Shown here piece after piece: positions 26,906 through 35,679 of a DNA stretch of 64,000 bases. Made by a program: the position numbers and the translations under genes. Every line of letters starts with the position of its first letter. Position 1 is the stretch's first letter. Source of the DNA: Gammaproteobacteria bacterium. Its GTDB lineage: Bacteria > Pseudomonadota > Gammaproteobacteria > Enterobacterales > Permianibacteraceae. The notes beneath the pieces were generated by a model that saw nothing but the letters and a program-made list of their open reading frames with translations, was not told the DNA's origin and made no database searches. The stretch spans positions 372,001-436,000 of the forward strand of contig JACPFT010000001.1 in NCBI GenBank assembly GCA_016182845.1, in the 5' to 3' direction.

Positions 26906-27628
26906 ATGACTATCGACAACGAGCCGCTCTCCATGGACCGCCGACGCCTGATTCTGCTTGCCGCGCTGGCCGGCCTTTTCACCTTGCTCGCCCTGTCCGG
27001 GCTGCCGCAGCAGCTCAGCCTGGCCAATCTGAAGGCGCAGCAGGCTGAACTGCAGGCCTGGGTGGCCGCGGCGCCGGTGGTCGCGGCGCTGGCTTATGCA
27101 GCCTTCTATGTGCTGTTCACCGCGCTCGCCTTGCCGGGCGCGCAAGTGCTGACCCTGGCCGGCGGGCTGCTGTTCGGGATCGCCTGGGGGCTAGGCCTGG
27201 CCTCGCTGGCATCGACCATGGGAGCCACCCTGGCCTTCCTGGGCTCGCGCTTCCTGTTCCGGGACTCCTTGCACGCCCGTTGCGGCGCGCACCTCCAGGC
27301 GATCGAGGAAGGGCTGCGCCGTGACGGCCTCTGGTACCTGCTAAGCCTGCGTCTCATCGCTATCGTGCCGTTCTTCCTTATCAACCTGGTCATGGGCCTG
27401 ACGCCGGTGCGGGTCCGCGATTATGTCTGGGTCAGTTGGGCCGGCATGCTGCCGGGCACCTTCCTCTACGTACTAGCAGGCACGGAGCTCGGCGCCATCA
27501 CCCGGGCTTCCGACATCCTGTCGGCGCGCATCCTCCTGCTTTTCGTCGCGCTGGCCTTGTTTCCCCTGGTGTTGCGCCTGCTCATGCCCCAGCCGGCAGC
27601 GGCCGAGCCCTGGAAGGCCCGGCAATGA
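26906..27628 (+). CDS. TVP38/TMEM64 (DedA-like SNARE-associated) membrane protein
   Basis: 240 residues, five or six transmembrane segments, with the VTT-domain core LPGAQVLTLAGGLLFG and VKSRDG-like region RFLFRDSL, then RLIAIVPFFLINLVMGLTPV. VTT proteins act as lipid scramblases or transporters. The ATG at 26906 or the one at 26933 could be the start. It is coupled by ATGA to the flavoprotein disulfide reductase that follows, a pair commonly seen in proteobacteria. Confidence 0.85.
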   Translation: MTIDNEPLSMDRRRLILLAALAGLFTLLALSGLPQQLSLANLKAQQAELQAWVAAAPVVAALAYAAFYVLFTALALPGAQVLTLAGGLLFGIAWGLGLASLASTMGATLAFLGSRFLFRDSLHARCGAHLQAIEEGLRRDGLWYLLSLRLIAIVPFFLINLVMGLTPVRVRDYVWVSWAGMLPGTFLYVLAGTELGAITRASDILSARILLLFVALALFPLVLRLLMPQPAAAEPWKARQ

Positions 27629-29073
27629 TCCGGACACGTTATGACCGCAATCTGATCGTGCTGGGCGCCGGTTCCGCAGGCCTGGTGACGTCTTATATCG
27701 CCGCGGCGCTCCAGGCCCGGGTGACTCTGGTCGAGAAGCACCGCATGGGCGGCGACTGCCTCAACACCGGCTGCGTGCCTTCCAAGGCCCTGCTGCGAAC
27801 CGCCCGGCTGCTCGCGGATATCCAGAATGCCCCTCGCTACGGCTTGCACACCGCCTCGGCGGACTATGACTTCGCCGAGGTCATGGAGCGTGTCCAGGCC
27901 GTGATTCGGCAAGTCGCTCCCCATGACTCGGTCGAGCGCTATTCGGGTCTCGGCGTCGAGGTGATCGAGGCCGACGGCTACGTCCTCGATCCGCATACGG
28001 TACGGGCCGGCGATCGCCACCTGACCGCCCGCCATATCGTGGTAGCCACCGGCGCCCGACCGGCGATACCGGCCATCCCGGGCCTGCAAGCCTCGGACTT
28101 CGTCACCTCGGACACGGTCTGGGACTTGCGGGAGCGGCCGAGCCGCCTGCTGGTGATCGGCGGCGGCCCTATCGGCTGCGAACTGGCTCAGGCCTTCCGG
28201 CGCCTGGGCTGCCAGGTCAGTCTGCTCCAGCGGCGCTCACGCCTGTTGCCCCACGAGGACCCCGACGTATCGGTGCTGCTGCGAGCCGTCCTCGAGGAGG
28301 AGGGCGTAGGCGTGTTCACCGGCGTGCAACGGGAAGCACTCCGCGACGGCGCGGGAGGCCGGGAAATGTACGGCCGATCCGATACCGGCGAATTCGAGCT
28401 GCCCTTCGATCGCCTGCTCATCGCGGCGGGCCGCGTCGCCAACACTCAGGGCTTCGGTCTGGAAGAACTGGGCGTGCGCTTCAAGGACAATCAGGGCCTG
28501 GCGGTCGATGGCTTCCTGGCCAGCGACCTGCCGTCCATTTATGCTTGCGGCGATGTGGCTGGGCCTTGCCAGTTTACCCACGCGGCGGCTCACCAGGCCT
28601 GGTATGCGGCGGTCAACACGCTCTTCGGCGGCATCGCGCGCCGTCGCGTGGATTATTCGCTCATGCCTTGGTGCACGTTCACCGACCCGGAAATCGCCCG
28701 GGTCGGGTTGAACGAGACGGAAGCCGCCGCCCAGAACATTCCCTACGAAGTAACGCGCTTCGAAATGCACGAACTGGATCGCGCTATCGCCGACGGCGCC
28801 ACGGCCGGCTTCGTCAAGGTGCTGACGCGCCCGCGCAGCGATCGCATCCTCGGCGTGACGCTGGCGGGACAGCACGCCGGCGAACTGCTTGCCGAATTCG
28901 TGCTCGCCATGCGCCACGGCTTAGGGCTGAACAAGATCCTGGGCACCATCCACGTCTACCCGACCATGGCGGAGGCCAATAAATACGCCGCCGGCGCCTG
29001 GCGCCGCGCGCACGCGCCGGCGTGGCTGATGCCCTGGCTGCGGCGCTTCCATGCCTGGCGGCGGGGCGAGTGA
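27625..29073 (+). CDS. Class I pyridine nucleotide-disulfide oxidoreductase (mercuric reductase/dihydrolipoamide dehydrogenase-like)
   Basis: 482 residues. FAD motif VLGAGSAGLVTSY, redox-active disulfide GGDCLNTGCVPSK (Cys45, Cys50), NAD motif LVIGGGPIGCELAQAF, second FAD contact YACGDVAG and the C-terminal His/Glu pair in IHVYPTMAEANKYA. A MerA-type N-terminal metal domain and C-terminal Cys pair are absent, so Hg(II) is an unlikely substrate. A reductase working with the membrane protein upstream is the plausible context. Confidence 0.9.
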   Translation: MIRTRYDRNLIVLGAGSAGLVTSYIAAALQARVTLVEKHRMGGDCLNTGCVPSKALLRTARLLADIQNAPRYGLHTASADYDFAEVMERVQAVIRQVAPHDSVERYSGLGVEVIEADGYVLDPHTVRAGDRHLTARHIVVATGARPAIPAIPGLQASDFVTSDTVWDLRERPSRLLVIGGGPIGCELAQAFRRLGCQVSLLQRRSRLLPHEDPDVSVLLRAVLEEEGVGVFTGVQREALRDGAGGREMYGRSDTGEFELPFDRLLIAAGRVANTQGFGLEELGVRFKDNQGLAVDGFLASDLPSIYACGDVAGPCQFTHAAAHQAWYAAVNTLFGGIARRRVDYSLMPWCTFTDPEIARVGLNETEAAAQNIPYEVTRFEMHELDRAIADGATAGFVKVLTRPRSDRILGVTLAGQHAGELLAEFVLAMRHGLGLNKILGTIHVYPTMAEANKYAAGAWRRAHAPAWLMPWLRRFHAWRRGE

Positions 29074-29140
29074 GCCCGGCCTAGCACCCTGCCCGGGATT
29101 TCAGCGCACAGCAGCGGCGATTCGAGTTCGGGAGGCCAGC

Positions 29141-29557
29141 ATGCTTGACGCGATGAAACGCCAGTTGATTTCCTTGTTGAGTCTGAGCATCGCCTTCTCG
29201 GCCTTGACCTACAGCACCTGGCGCAGCGAGCGGACCGAACAGAACCGCAATGTGCGGGAAGCTTCCTTCATTATCCTGCGCGAATTATCGGCATTGCAGC
29301 TGATCGCCGATCATGCCTACTACGAGAAGAACACGCAGCTCGGTAATCCGGTCACCGGCTGGGGCCACCTCGGCCTGATCCGCGATCTCAGCCAGATGAC
29401 GCCGCCGAGCGTCGGGGTCAAGGTGAACACGCTGGCAGAAACCTGGCGCGCCCACTGGGAAACGCTCAAGGAGCACGAGGCCTCCAACCAGCAGGTGACC
29501 GTCGCCATCGACGGCGTGCGTTCCGCCGTGTTGAACGAGTTGGCGCAATTACACTGA
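29141..29557 (+). CDS. Small membrane-anchored protein of unknown function
   Basis: 138 residues from an ATG with GGAGG seven bases upstream. One N-terminal transmembrane segment (LISLLSLSIAFSALTYS) is followed by a helical, mostly charged periplasmic part with no recognised domain. The 3' end overlaps the convergent peroxiredoxin gene by nine bases. Confidence 0.65.
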   Translation: MLDAMKRQLISLLSLSIAFSALTYSTWRSERTEQNRNVREASFIILRELSALQLIADHAYYEKNTQLGNPVTGWGHLGLIRDLSQMTPPSVGVKVNTLAETWRAHWETLKEHEASNQQVTVAIDGVRSAVLNELAQLH

Positions 29558-30430
29558 CCGGGCGAGCCGATGCTCGCCGAGCAGACTGAGGAAATACTCC
29601 GGTTCCGGTCGATGCAGATAATTGTCGGTCTGATGGACGGCCAGTATCTCGCCGCCGGTGTCGGTCAACAGCACGGTCGGCAGCACCGTCTCGCTCTCAT
29701 ACCCCAAGACTTCCATGCCCAAGGGAAGCCCGTCCGCATGAGACAAACCGAGGCGCCGGGCTGCCAGGTTTCCGGGATCGGTGAGGAAGGTGAAGGGAAC
29801 CGCGAAGCGGCGTGCCAATTGCCGGGTCGGCGCCTCGGGCTGGGGACTGACCAGGACGACGCGCACGCCCAAGGCCTCGATACGTCGATAGGATTCCGCC
29901 AGTTCGCGGATCTGGGCAACACACAGAGGACACCAGTTGCCGCGATAGAAAAGCCAGAGAGCGGGCGTCGTGATGAGCTCCTGCGATTGAACGGCACGCC
30001 CTTCGGTATCCTGTAACCAGAATGCGGGGAGGGATGTGCCAGGGCGCGGTATTGCGTCGCCGGCCGGCAGGCGGGAATACCACCAGGCATAGGCGCAGCC
30101 GCCAAGTATCCCCAACAGCGGAGCCTCAACGGCCAGCACGTATTCGGTGGAGCGTAGCCCCAGGAGCAACGCGGCCAAGCCTCCCATGAGGCTTAGCCCT
30201 TGCGTGATCCCGAGGCGCGTCCCGATGCGTGGCGAAGCCCATAGGAACAGGCTGACGAAATAGACCAGCCATGGCCATACCGCAAAGGCCGCGCTCAGCA
30301 CTACGCCCTTGCCTCCATCAGTCGCCATGCGCATGGCCACATGCGCCGACGCGAGCATCAGGGCCATCAGGTAGGAAGTGATGAACCAGCGACGCGCGAC
30401 GGCGCCGGACGGGAAGCTAAGGAACCGCAT
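29549..30430 (-). CDS. Membrane-anchored peroxiredoxin-like (AhpC/TSA) protein
   Basis: 293 residues. The first ~120 form four transmembrane helices. The rest is a redoxin domain with FYRGNWCPLCVAQIREL, where the CxxC-type WCPLC takes the peroxidatic/thioredoxin position. It also has VLVSPQPEAPTRQLARRF and FLTDPGN, typical of bacterioferritin-comigratory-type redoxins. It probably reduces peroxides or disulfides at the membrane; topology would place the domain after helix four. Confidence 0.82.
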   Translation of the reverse strand: MRFLSFPSGAVARRWFITSYLMALMLASAHVAMRMATDGGKGVVLSAAFAVWPWLVYFVSLFLWASPRIGTRLGITQGLSLMGGLAALLLGLRSTEYVLAVEAPLLGILGGCAYAWWYSRLPAGDAIPRPGTSLPAFWLQDTEGRAVQSQELITTPALWLFYRGNWCPLCVAQIRELAESYRRIEALGVRVVLVSPQPEAPTRQLARRFAVPFTFLTDPGNLAARRLGLSHADGLPLGMEVLGYESETVLPTVLLTDTGGEILAVHQTDNYLHRPEPEYFLSLLGEHRLARSV

Positions 30431-30450
30431 GTTTTTTCTCGTGGTGGCCG

Positions 30451-32349
30451 TTAAATATGCTTGTGCTTGTCGTAGATCCGCCTGATTTCCGGCAGATTGC
30501 GCATGAGTGCCGCGACCACGGCCGGATCGAAATGCCGATCGGACTGGGCTTTGATGGCGTCGATGGCTTGCGGCAAGGGCCAGGCTTCCTTGTAAGGACG
30601 CTTCGAGGTCAGGGCGTCGAAGACATCGGCCACCGCGATGATGCGCGCCGACAACGGGATCTCCGAGCCTTTCAGGCCATGGGGATAGCCGGTGCCGTCG
30701 AAGCGTTCGTGGTGGCCTTCGGCGATCTCGATGGCGATCCGGAACACCTTCCGCGCCCGTTCCGGCAGTTGCAGGGCGCAGGTGCGCAACACCTCACCGC
30801 CGATGATGGGATGAAGATTCATTTCCTGTCGCTCTTCATCGCTAAGCTTGCCGGGCTTCAGCAGGATGGAGTCCGGTATGCCTACCTTGCCGATATCGTG
30901 CATGGGCGCGAAGCGCAGCAAGTCGCGTACAAAACCGCTCGGGATCACCTCGCCGGCCGCCAAGCGGGAGCGAATCATTTCGCCGGCGATTGCCGCCGAG
31001 TAGAGGCTCATGCGCACCAAGTGGTCTCCCGTCTCGGGGTCCCGGCTCTCGGCCAGCTTGGATAGGCCATTGATGGTGGCAAGCAGCATCCGTTCCGTCA
31101 GTGCGCTCTTCTCGAATCCGTGGGCAATGACCACCGACAGGTTTTTGAGCAACTCCACTTGTTCGCCGAGAAAACCATCGGCTTGGCGGCTGGCAATGAC
31201 CAAAAGGAATCCTCCTTGATCGAGGGGGAGCGGCAGGAGAATGACAGAATGTAGATCCTGCGTGTTCAGTACCCTGGCCAAGGGATCGGTAGCGGTGGGC
31301 ATCACGTTGTAGAGCAGCGGCTGGCGCCGGGTCATGGCTTCGCAAAGCCATTCATCGGTCAGGGGGACCACGGCCCCCATGCCCTCCATGGCCTCGTTGG
31401 TCGGCAACATTTCCCTGAGCAGGGCGTCGCCGCAGTTCTCGTCGATTTCATACAGCGCAAGCCAGTCAACCGGGAGGAATTCGCGCAGCGCCTCCTGTAC
31501 GAACACCGTGGTCGCTCTCAAGTCCGCGCCTTGTTGGATCTTGTCGAACAGCGAGAAGACAGTTGCCACGCGCGTGGACAGTTCGTTCACAGCGCCGTCG
31601 AGCGCGCTCAACTCATCGCCGTGCCCATCGGGAATGTGGTAGCCGAAATGCCCCAAGGCGATCTGACGGCAGCCCTGGATGGTCAACGCCAGGCGTGTGA
31701 AGAACATCCGGTAGAGCAGCGATATTCCCAGGGCGCCGAGTCCGGCCAGGGTCAATATTCCCCATTGACCGACCTGCCTGACCTCCAGTAGATGGCGGTT
31801 GATGACCTGCGCGGCGCCGTCGGTGGCCTGGGTTACCAGCCGTTGCAGTTGGGCCTGTTGAGCGACGATGTACTGGGCTCCCCATTCCAACCTGGGCTCG
31901 CCAGGATCACCGAGCTTGGCCTGCAACTCGTCGCGGTAGCTGTTCCAGAAGCGGCCAAGCCGGTCGATTTCCCCTTCCAGCCCCTTATCCTCGGTGATGG
32001 TCAGTTGGGGCCAAGGCCGGTTTTGCTGCTGTCGCAGATAGGCGGTCAATTCCCCCAATTCCGTAGAGATATCCACGACTTGCTGGCTGAGCGTTACGTA
32101 GTACATCTGGCGATCACGCTCGTATTCCGGGTAATCGCGGGGCGCATTCATCAGATAATGATTGCCATGCCGGCTCAATTCTCCCGCCAGGGCCTCGATG
32201 TTCCTGACCTGCTCGAGCATCTCGGTGTCCCGCTGCCCCAGGTGCAAGGCGCGATAGCTATAAAGCACCGCGCCAAGAGTCAGCAACATCAACCCTGCCA
32301 TACCGCCAAACAGAAGCAGACGCAGGCGATAGGCGAGCAATATCCGCAT
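30451..32349 (-). CDS. Transmembrane HD-GYP phosphodiesterase with HAMP and GAF domains
   Basis: 632 residues. TM1 about 10-32, a helical periplasmic sensor to about 190, TM2 about 195-215, HAMP about 216-268, GAF-like about 275-410 and HD-GYP about 425-620. The catalytic signatures HDIGKVGIPD (His484/Asp485), HHERFDGTGYPHG (GYP at 554-556) and FDALTSKRPYK are complete, so active hydrolysis of cyclic-di-GMP is expected. The ligand of the sensor is unknown. Confidence 0.93.
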   Translation of the reverse strand: MRILLAYRLRLLLFGGMAGLMLLTLGAVLYSYRALHLGQRDTEMLEQVRNIEALAGELSRHGNHYLMNAPRDYPEYERDRQMYYVTLSQQVVDISTELGELTAYLRQQQNRPWPQLTITEDKGLEGEIDRLGRFWNSYRDELQAKLGDPGEPRLEWGAQYIVAQQAQLQRLVTQATDGAAQVINRHLLEVRQVGQWGILTLAGLGALGISLLYRMFFTRLALTIQGCRQIALGHFGYHIPDGHGDELSALDGAVNELSTRVATVFSLFDKIQQGADLRATTVFVQEALREFLPVDWLALYEIDENCGDALLREMLPTNEAMEGMGAVVPLTDEWLCEAMTRRQPLLYNVMPTATDPLARVLNTQDLHSVILLPLPLDQGGFLLVIASRQADGFLGEQVELLKNLSVVIAHGFEKSALTERMLLATINGLSKLAESRDPETGDHLVRMSLYSAAIAGEMIRSRLAAGEVIPSGFVRDLLRFAPMHDIGKVGIPDSILLKPGKLSDEERQEMNLHPIIGGEVLRTCALQLPERARKVFRIAIEIAEGHHERFDGTGYPHGLKGSEIPLSARIIAVADVFDALTSKRPYKEAWPLPQAIDAIKAQSDRHFDPAVVAALMRNLPEIRRIYDKHKHI

Positions 32350-32390
32350 GGCTCCTTCTCCTGCGGCCCGCCCTGGCGGGCCCCTAGGGG

Positions 32391-32948
32391 TTACACCTTG
32401 TAGCCCTGGACCTCGTCACTCGAAAAGCTCACCCCCAGACCCAGGGCGATGCGATTGACGAAATTGAAGTAGGCCGTGATCAGGTTGATGTGCAGGATGT
32501 CGGCATCGGCGAAACCCGCATCACGCAAACGGGCGATGTCGTCCGCGCTCGTGTGTTCCGGCGAAATGGTTAACTGGCTGGCATAGTCCAGCATGACGCG
32601 CTGCCGTGCGGGTAAAGCGGCCTCTCGATAGTCCCTGACGATGTCATGCAACAGATTTTCTTGCTTCATATACCGGCTCAGGGCCTCGGCATGATGGCTG
32701 ACGCAGTAGTCGCAGCGATTGGATCGGGAGACCACCACGGCGATCATCTCCCGCTCGCCGCGGCTCAGGCCGCCGGGTCCGAACAGGAGATGGATGTACA
32801 GATCCAGATGCCGTTCCATGGCGCCCGGGTTGAGGCTGTGCACTTTCATGATGTTGGCGACCTTGCCGCGACTCTCCTTCAGATCCGCGTATATCCGGGC
32901 CAGCTCGCCACTGGCGTTTTGCTCGTCGACTTCGTGTATCCAGCTCAT
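32391..32948 (-). CDS. Peroxidase-related CMD (AhpD-like) protein
   Basis: 185 residues from the ATG at 32948 with AAGGTGG in front of it. The motif is CDYCVSHH (Cys79, Cys82, His86). The segment MIAVVVSRSN and the C-terminal LITAYFNFVNRIALGLGV are typical of uncharacterised peroxidase-related CMD proteins. It is the last ordinary gene before the accessory island. Confidence 0.87.
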   Translation of the reverse strand: MSWIHEVDEQNASGELARIYADLKESRGKVANIMKVHSLNPGAMERHLDLYIHLLFGPGGLSRGEREMIAVVVSRSNRCDYCVSHHAEALSRYMKQENLLHDIVRDYREAALPARQRVMLDYASQLTISPEHTSADDIARLRDAGFADADILHINLITAYFNFVNRIALGLGVSFSSDEVQGYKV

Positions 32949-33112
32949 GTATCCACCTTGGTTCTTAGTAGGGTGCAAGGTAGATGCAGTACGGCACGGC
33001 CTGTTACAGGCATCGACAAATTGTGTTATCTAATTGTTTTAGGATAAGAAATGTAAGTGTTGCGGCGAGGGGGAGGGCGCGGTCGTGAATTGGCCCAGTG
33101 CGTCGCAAGCCT

Positions 33113-33403
33113 ATGGAAGAACGACTCCACGGACTCGAAGAGGAAGCCCGCCAACAGGCTCGACAGCATCGGCAGGACATGGCCGAGTTCCATCGTCTTC
33201 ACTTGGCCAATGAGTCGAGCTGGATGCAAGACATTGATCAGGGGCGACAGCTGATCAAGAAGTGGGAGCGGCTCAATGCCGAACAGGCCAAGCACATCAT
33301 GGATCAGCAGGAGCGGGCCACCGCACGTAAGCCGCTGTTCGCGTACGCAAAAAGTCGGCGCTCGGAGGCCAAGGGCATGACGAATGCAGTCACTCGAATG
33401 TAA
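33113..33403 (+). pseudogene. Remnant of a tnpT/kfrA-like gene, second copy of the gene at 39083
   Basis: The encoded stretch EERLHGLEEEARQQARQ to about residue 75 matches the C-terminal coiled-coil part of the intact TnpT-like protein at 39083-40015 at roughly three residues in four. It lacks the KfrA-type DNA-binding N-terminus and about 60 residues before the stop. The similarity continues past the stop into the repeat module. It lies in inverted orientation to the intact copy. Confidence 0.8.
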
Positions 33404-33430
33404 CCTATTGAGTAATTGGAAAAAGTTGAA

Positions 33431-33541
33431 GTGCGAGGGACACTTTTACTTCTAGGTGGGACACTTTTACTTTCCAAACTTGCATCCCATACGCCATGGG
33501 GCACTTTTACTTACGCTGGTGTGAACACTTTTACTTCCGCA
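33431..33541 (+). repeat. Left end module: four 15-bp repeats, mirror of 38844-38955
   Basis: Copies of GGGACACTTTTACTT or close variants start at 33437, 33458, 33498 and 33522 (spacings 21, 40, 24). The block ends in ACACTTTTACTTCCGCA at 33541, so its inner edge has the CA of a TG...CA terminus. Similarity to the right module stops at about this point on the inner side but continues outward into tnpT sequence. Multiple repeats inside each end are known for IS21-, Tn7- and Tn5053-type elements. Confidence 0.75.
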
Positions 33542-34233
33542 GACGCCGCAAACAAGAGCCAGTTCAAATGCGATTTAACATAATATACATTATGCGCAGT
33601 TGCGCACAAAAGGCCGTCTAGGCCCATATGATGGTTGCCCAAGCATGAAGGTTAAATTTCTCCAAGAAAAATGATTAAATTCCAAGGAATCTTGCTAATA
33701 ACGCCCCCAGCGTCCAGAGCTCTTTGCTTATAACAGCAAAAGCCATAAAAAAGCATTCAGTCCTAACTTCTTCGTTCGGGCATCGATGCCTCTAATCTAA
33801 TGCGTGCGGTGGATTTTCGCGGATTCGCTCCGGTACTGGATTGCTTACTGAAAGGATGTCTCATGGGTCCTTGCTGTGTAGGCGCCACCGGCCGTGACGG
33901 AACGCACGTTTGGGACCGTTTGAGTTTTGAACCGCCCCTGGTTTCGCGGAGGCCAGTTGGTTTGAGTCAGGCGGTTTTTCGGACTTCCGCCTGACCCTGC
34001 TTGTATAGTGCCTCAAACTCTATAGCGGCGGGATGTCTAGGAGGCATCCTATATTGCAACTACCAAAATGACAGACAAAAGCAAACTGGTAATTATGCCA
34101 GATACTTGCAAATTTACCTACAGTGCACGGCGGCATTCCAGCTTTCGCTCCACTTCCTTTGAAACCACAATTATCTGCAACCAACCCAAAGCGGATGGTG
34201 GCTTTGTCAGAATCGATGCCTGAAAACGGACGG
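33542..34233. other. Gene-free, relatively AT-rich stretch inside the island
   Basis: No convincing gene. The sequence is AT-richer than the surroundings between 33560 and 33800. At about 33927 it has TGAACCGCCCCTGGTTTCGC, which resembles an IS3-family terminus. At 33966-33995 it has a perfect 9-bp hairpin (GTCAGGCGG/CCGCCTGAC, 12-base loop). A 64-codon ORF at 33800 shows no domain. Confidence 0.5.
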
Positions 34234-34298
34234 TCAACGCATGTGCCCGTTCTTTCTGGCATGCCACGCGGCAATCGCCTTGATCACAGGGGCGTCCA

Positions 34299-35399
34299 CT
34301 ACGCCCTCGGGAATGAACGGGGCTTCTTTATCGTCCAGCGCGACGATGTCGAGGTCATTCTCGTCAATTTGCCAGGCGGGGCGGGGCGGATGTGGAGGTG
34401 GAGCTTGCGCAGCGTTAGTTTGAACTCGATCTCAGGCCTGCTTTGCGTGCTGCTGGGCAGGAATTCGTTGAAGTCCTCGAACCACCAGTGTGCCGTCCAG
34501 GCGCGCTGATAAGCGACGCGCAGCAGTTGGCTGGGGATCGCCAGCTCGCGAGCAATGCGGTCGGCCATCGCGAAGCGGCCGTCGATCTCAAAGCGCGGTC
34601 TGTCCAGCGCGCGCGCAAGCTTGGCTGCACGAACGCAATCCTCGACCAGTTGGTAGCGCGCGCCCTCGTACCGCTCAGGGTCGGAGATCTGCGCATCGAG
34701 TTCCTCCAGGTCTGCCTTGCGCCTAGTGTCTTCGGGCCCAAGCCGCACGCTATCCTGGTAGGATGCATCCTCGATTTGAAGAGCCGATATGGCTAACCCC
34801 AAATGGCCGTGCCTGTAGACACGGTCTGCGAGCCAATTCCTGTCCATGATGTGGACCGGAATGCCTGCGGTCTTGGTCAGCGCGTCCTCGGTGCTGGACC
34901 GCTGCTTGTCGCTGACCAGCTGGTTCGTGAAGAAGTAGATCCGCTTGTAGCCACGCTTCGTCGAGAGCACGCTCTCCACGTCCGCCTCAAGCTTGGGTTT
35001 CCACTTCTTCTTGGCGCTGAAAGCGAACGCCCAGCGTTCCGATCCGCCTGCCGGTTCTCCAAACCACCAGCGTTCTGAGATCTCTTTTGCGATAGGATGA
35101 TTTTCCGAGTCGACCTTGCTGTCACCGCCGCCGGTTTGGCCAGTTTGGACCCGCAAATTCTGGCATATTTCCTTTTCAGCAATCAGCCGGCAGAAGTGCT
35201 CGAATTGATATTCCTCCTTACGGGCGGTCAACGTGTCTAGGTGGTGATCGAAAACTGGGCGCGCCAATACCGGACTCGATTTGCCAACCGAGTCTGAAAA
35301 CAGGTCCGGGTGTCTAGCCCGCATCAGCTCACGAGGACTGGGGGCTTGCTCCTGGGACGTGGAGGTGACCTTGTCCATATTAGCTTCTTGAGAGTTCAT
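34299..35399 (-). CDS. Truncated Mrr-like restriction-endonuclease-fold protein, C-terminus frameshifted
   Basis: 366 residues. Residues 60-200 look like a PD-(D/E)xK nuclease core: TGGGDSKVDSE (Asp93) and FAFSAKKKWKPK (125-136) take the places of the Mrr GxDGG-D and xxK motifs. The following helical part is normal to about residue 325. After that the frame gives improbable sequence, whereas another minus frame from 34431 to 34234 encodes AWQIDENDLDIVALDDKEAP and ends with a TGA. The 3' part is therefore frameshifted or fused to foreign sequence. The ATG at 35399 starts the protein. Confidence 0.65.
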   Translation of the reverse strand: MNSQEANMDKVTSTSQEQAPSPRELMRARHPDLFSDSVGKSSPVLARPVFDHHLDTLTARKEEYQFEHFCRLIAEKEICQNLRVQTGQTGGGDSKVDSENHPIAKEISERWWFGEPAGGSERWAFAFSAKKKWKPKLEADVESVLSTKRGYKRIYFFTNQLVSDKQRSSTEDALTKTAGIPVHIMDRNWLADRVYRHGHLGLAISALQIEDASYQDSVRLGPEDTRRKADLEELDAQISDPERYEGARYQLVEDCVRAAKLARALDRPRFEIDGRFAMADRIARELAIPSQLLRVAYQRAWTAHWWFEDFNEFLPSSTQSRPEIEFKLTLRKLHLHIRPAPPGKLTRMTSTSSRWTIKKPRSFPRA

Positions 35400-35512
35400 G
35401 TCTCCGTCCTATCGTATTTTTCGAAGCTGCCGGAATGTTCACAGTCCGCACGTCTTTTCTTAAGCTGCTTAAGTTGAAGGTTGATCCCGACAATGGCATT
35501 GCGTGGTCTGAC

Positions 35513-35676
35513 TACATTTCTGGCGCTTTGAATCGGAGGACACGTTGCGATGACGCGATCGCCAGTGTTCGGGTGGCTCTGGAAATAGCGACATAGAAGA
35601 GCTTTGCCTGAGCTTGTCGCTCGTTGGCAAAGTGCGTGGCATCGGGTATGACCACATGGTCAAACTCGAGTCCGCG
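35513..35676 (-). pseudogene. C-terminal remnant of a UvrD/Rep-type SF1 helicase
   Basis: The minus strand from 35676 encodes RGLEFDHVVIPDA (helicase motif V) and, soon after, KLFYVAISRATRTLAIAS (motif VI), ending at a TAG at 35513-35515. Motifs I-IV are absent, so only the last ~53 residues remain. It begins immediately after the stop codon of the DUF4041 gene, as if that gene replaced or landed in the helicase gene. Confidence 0.7.
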
Positions 35677-35679
35677 TTA

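Noticed and set aside
27625-29073. Mercuric reductase (MerA)
   Set aside because: The core disulfide motif is shared, but the heavy-metal N-domain and C-terminal Cys pair are absent and no mer genes are nearby.
33800-33994. 64-codon ORF in the island
   Set aside because: No ribosome-binding site, no domain, and it runs through the hairpin at 33966-33995.
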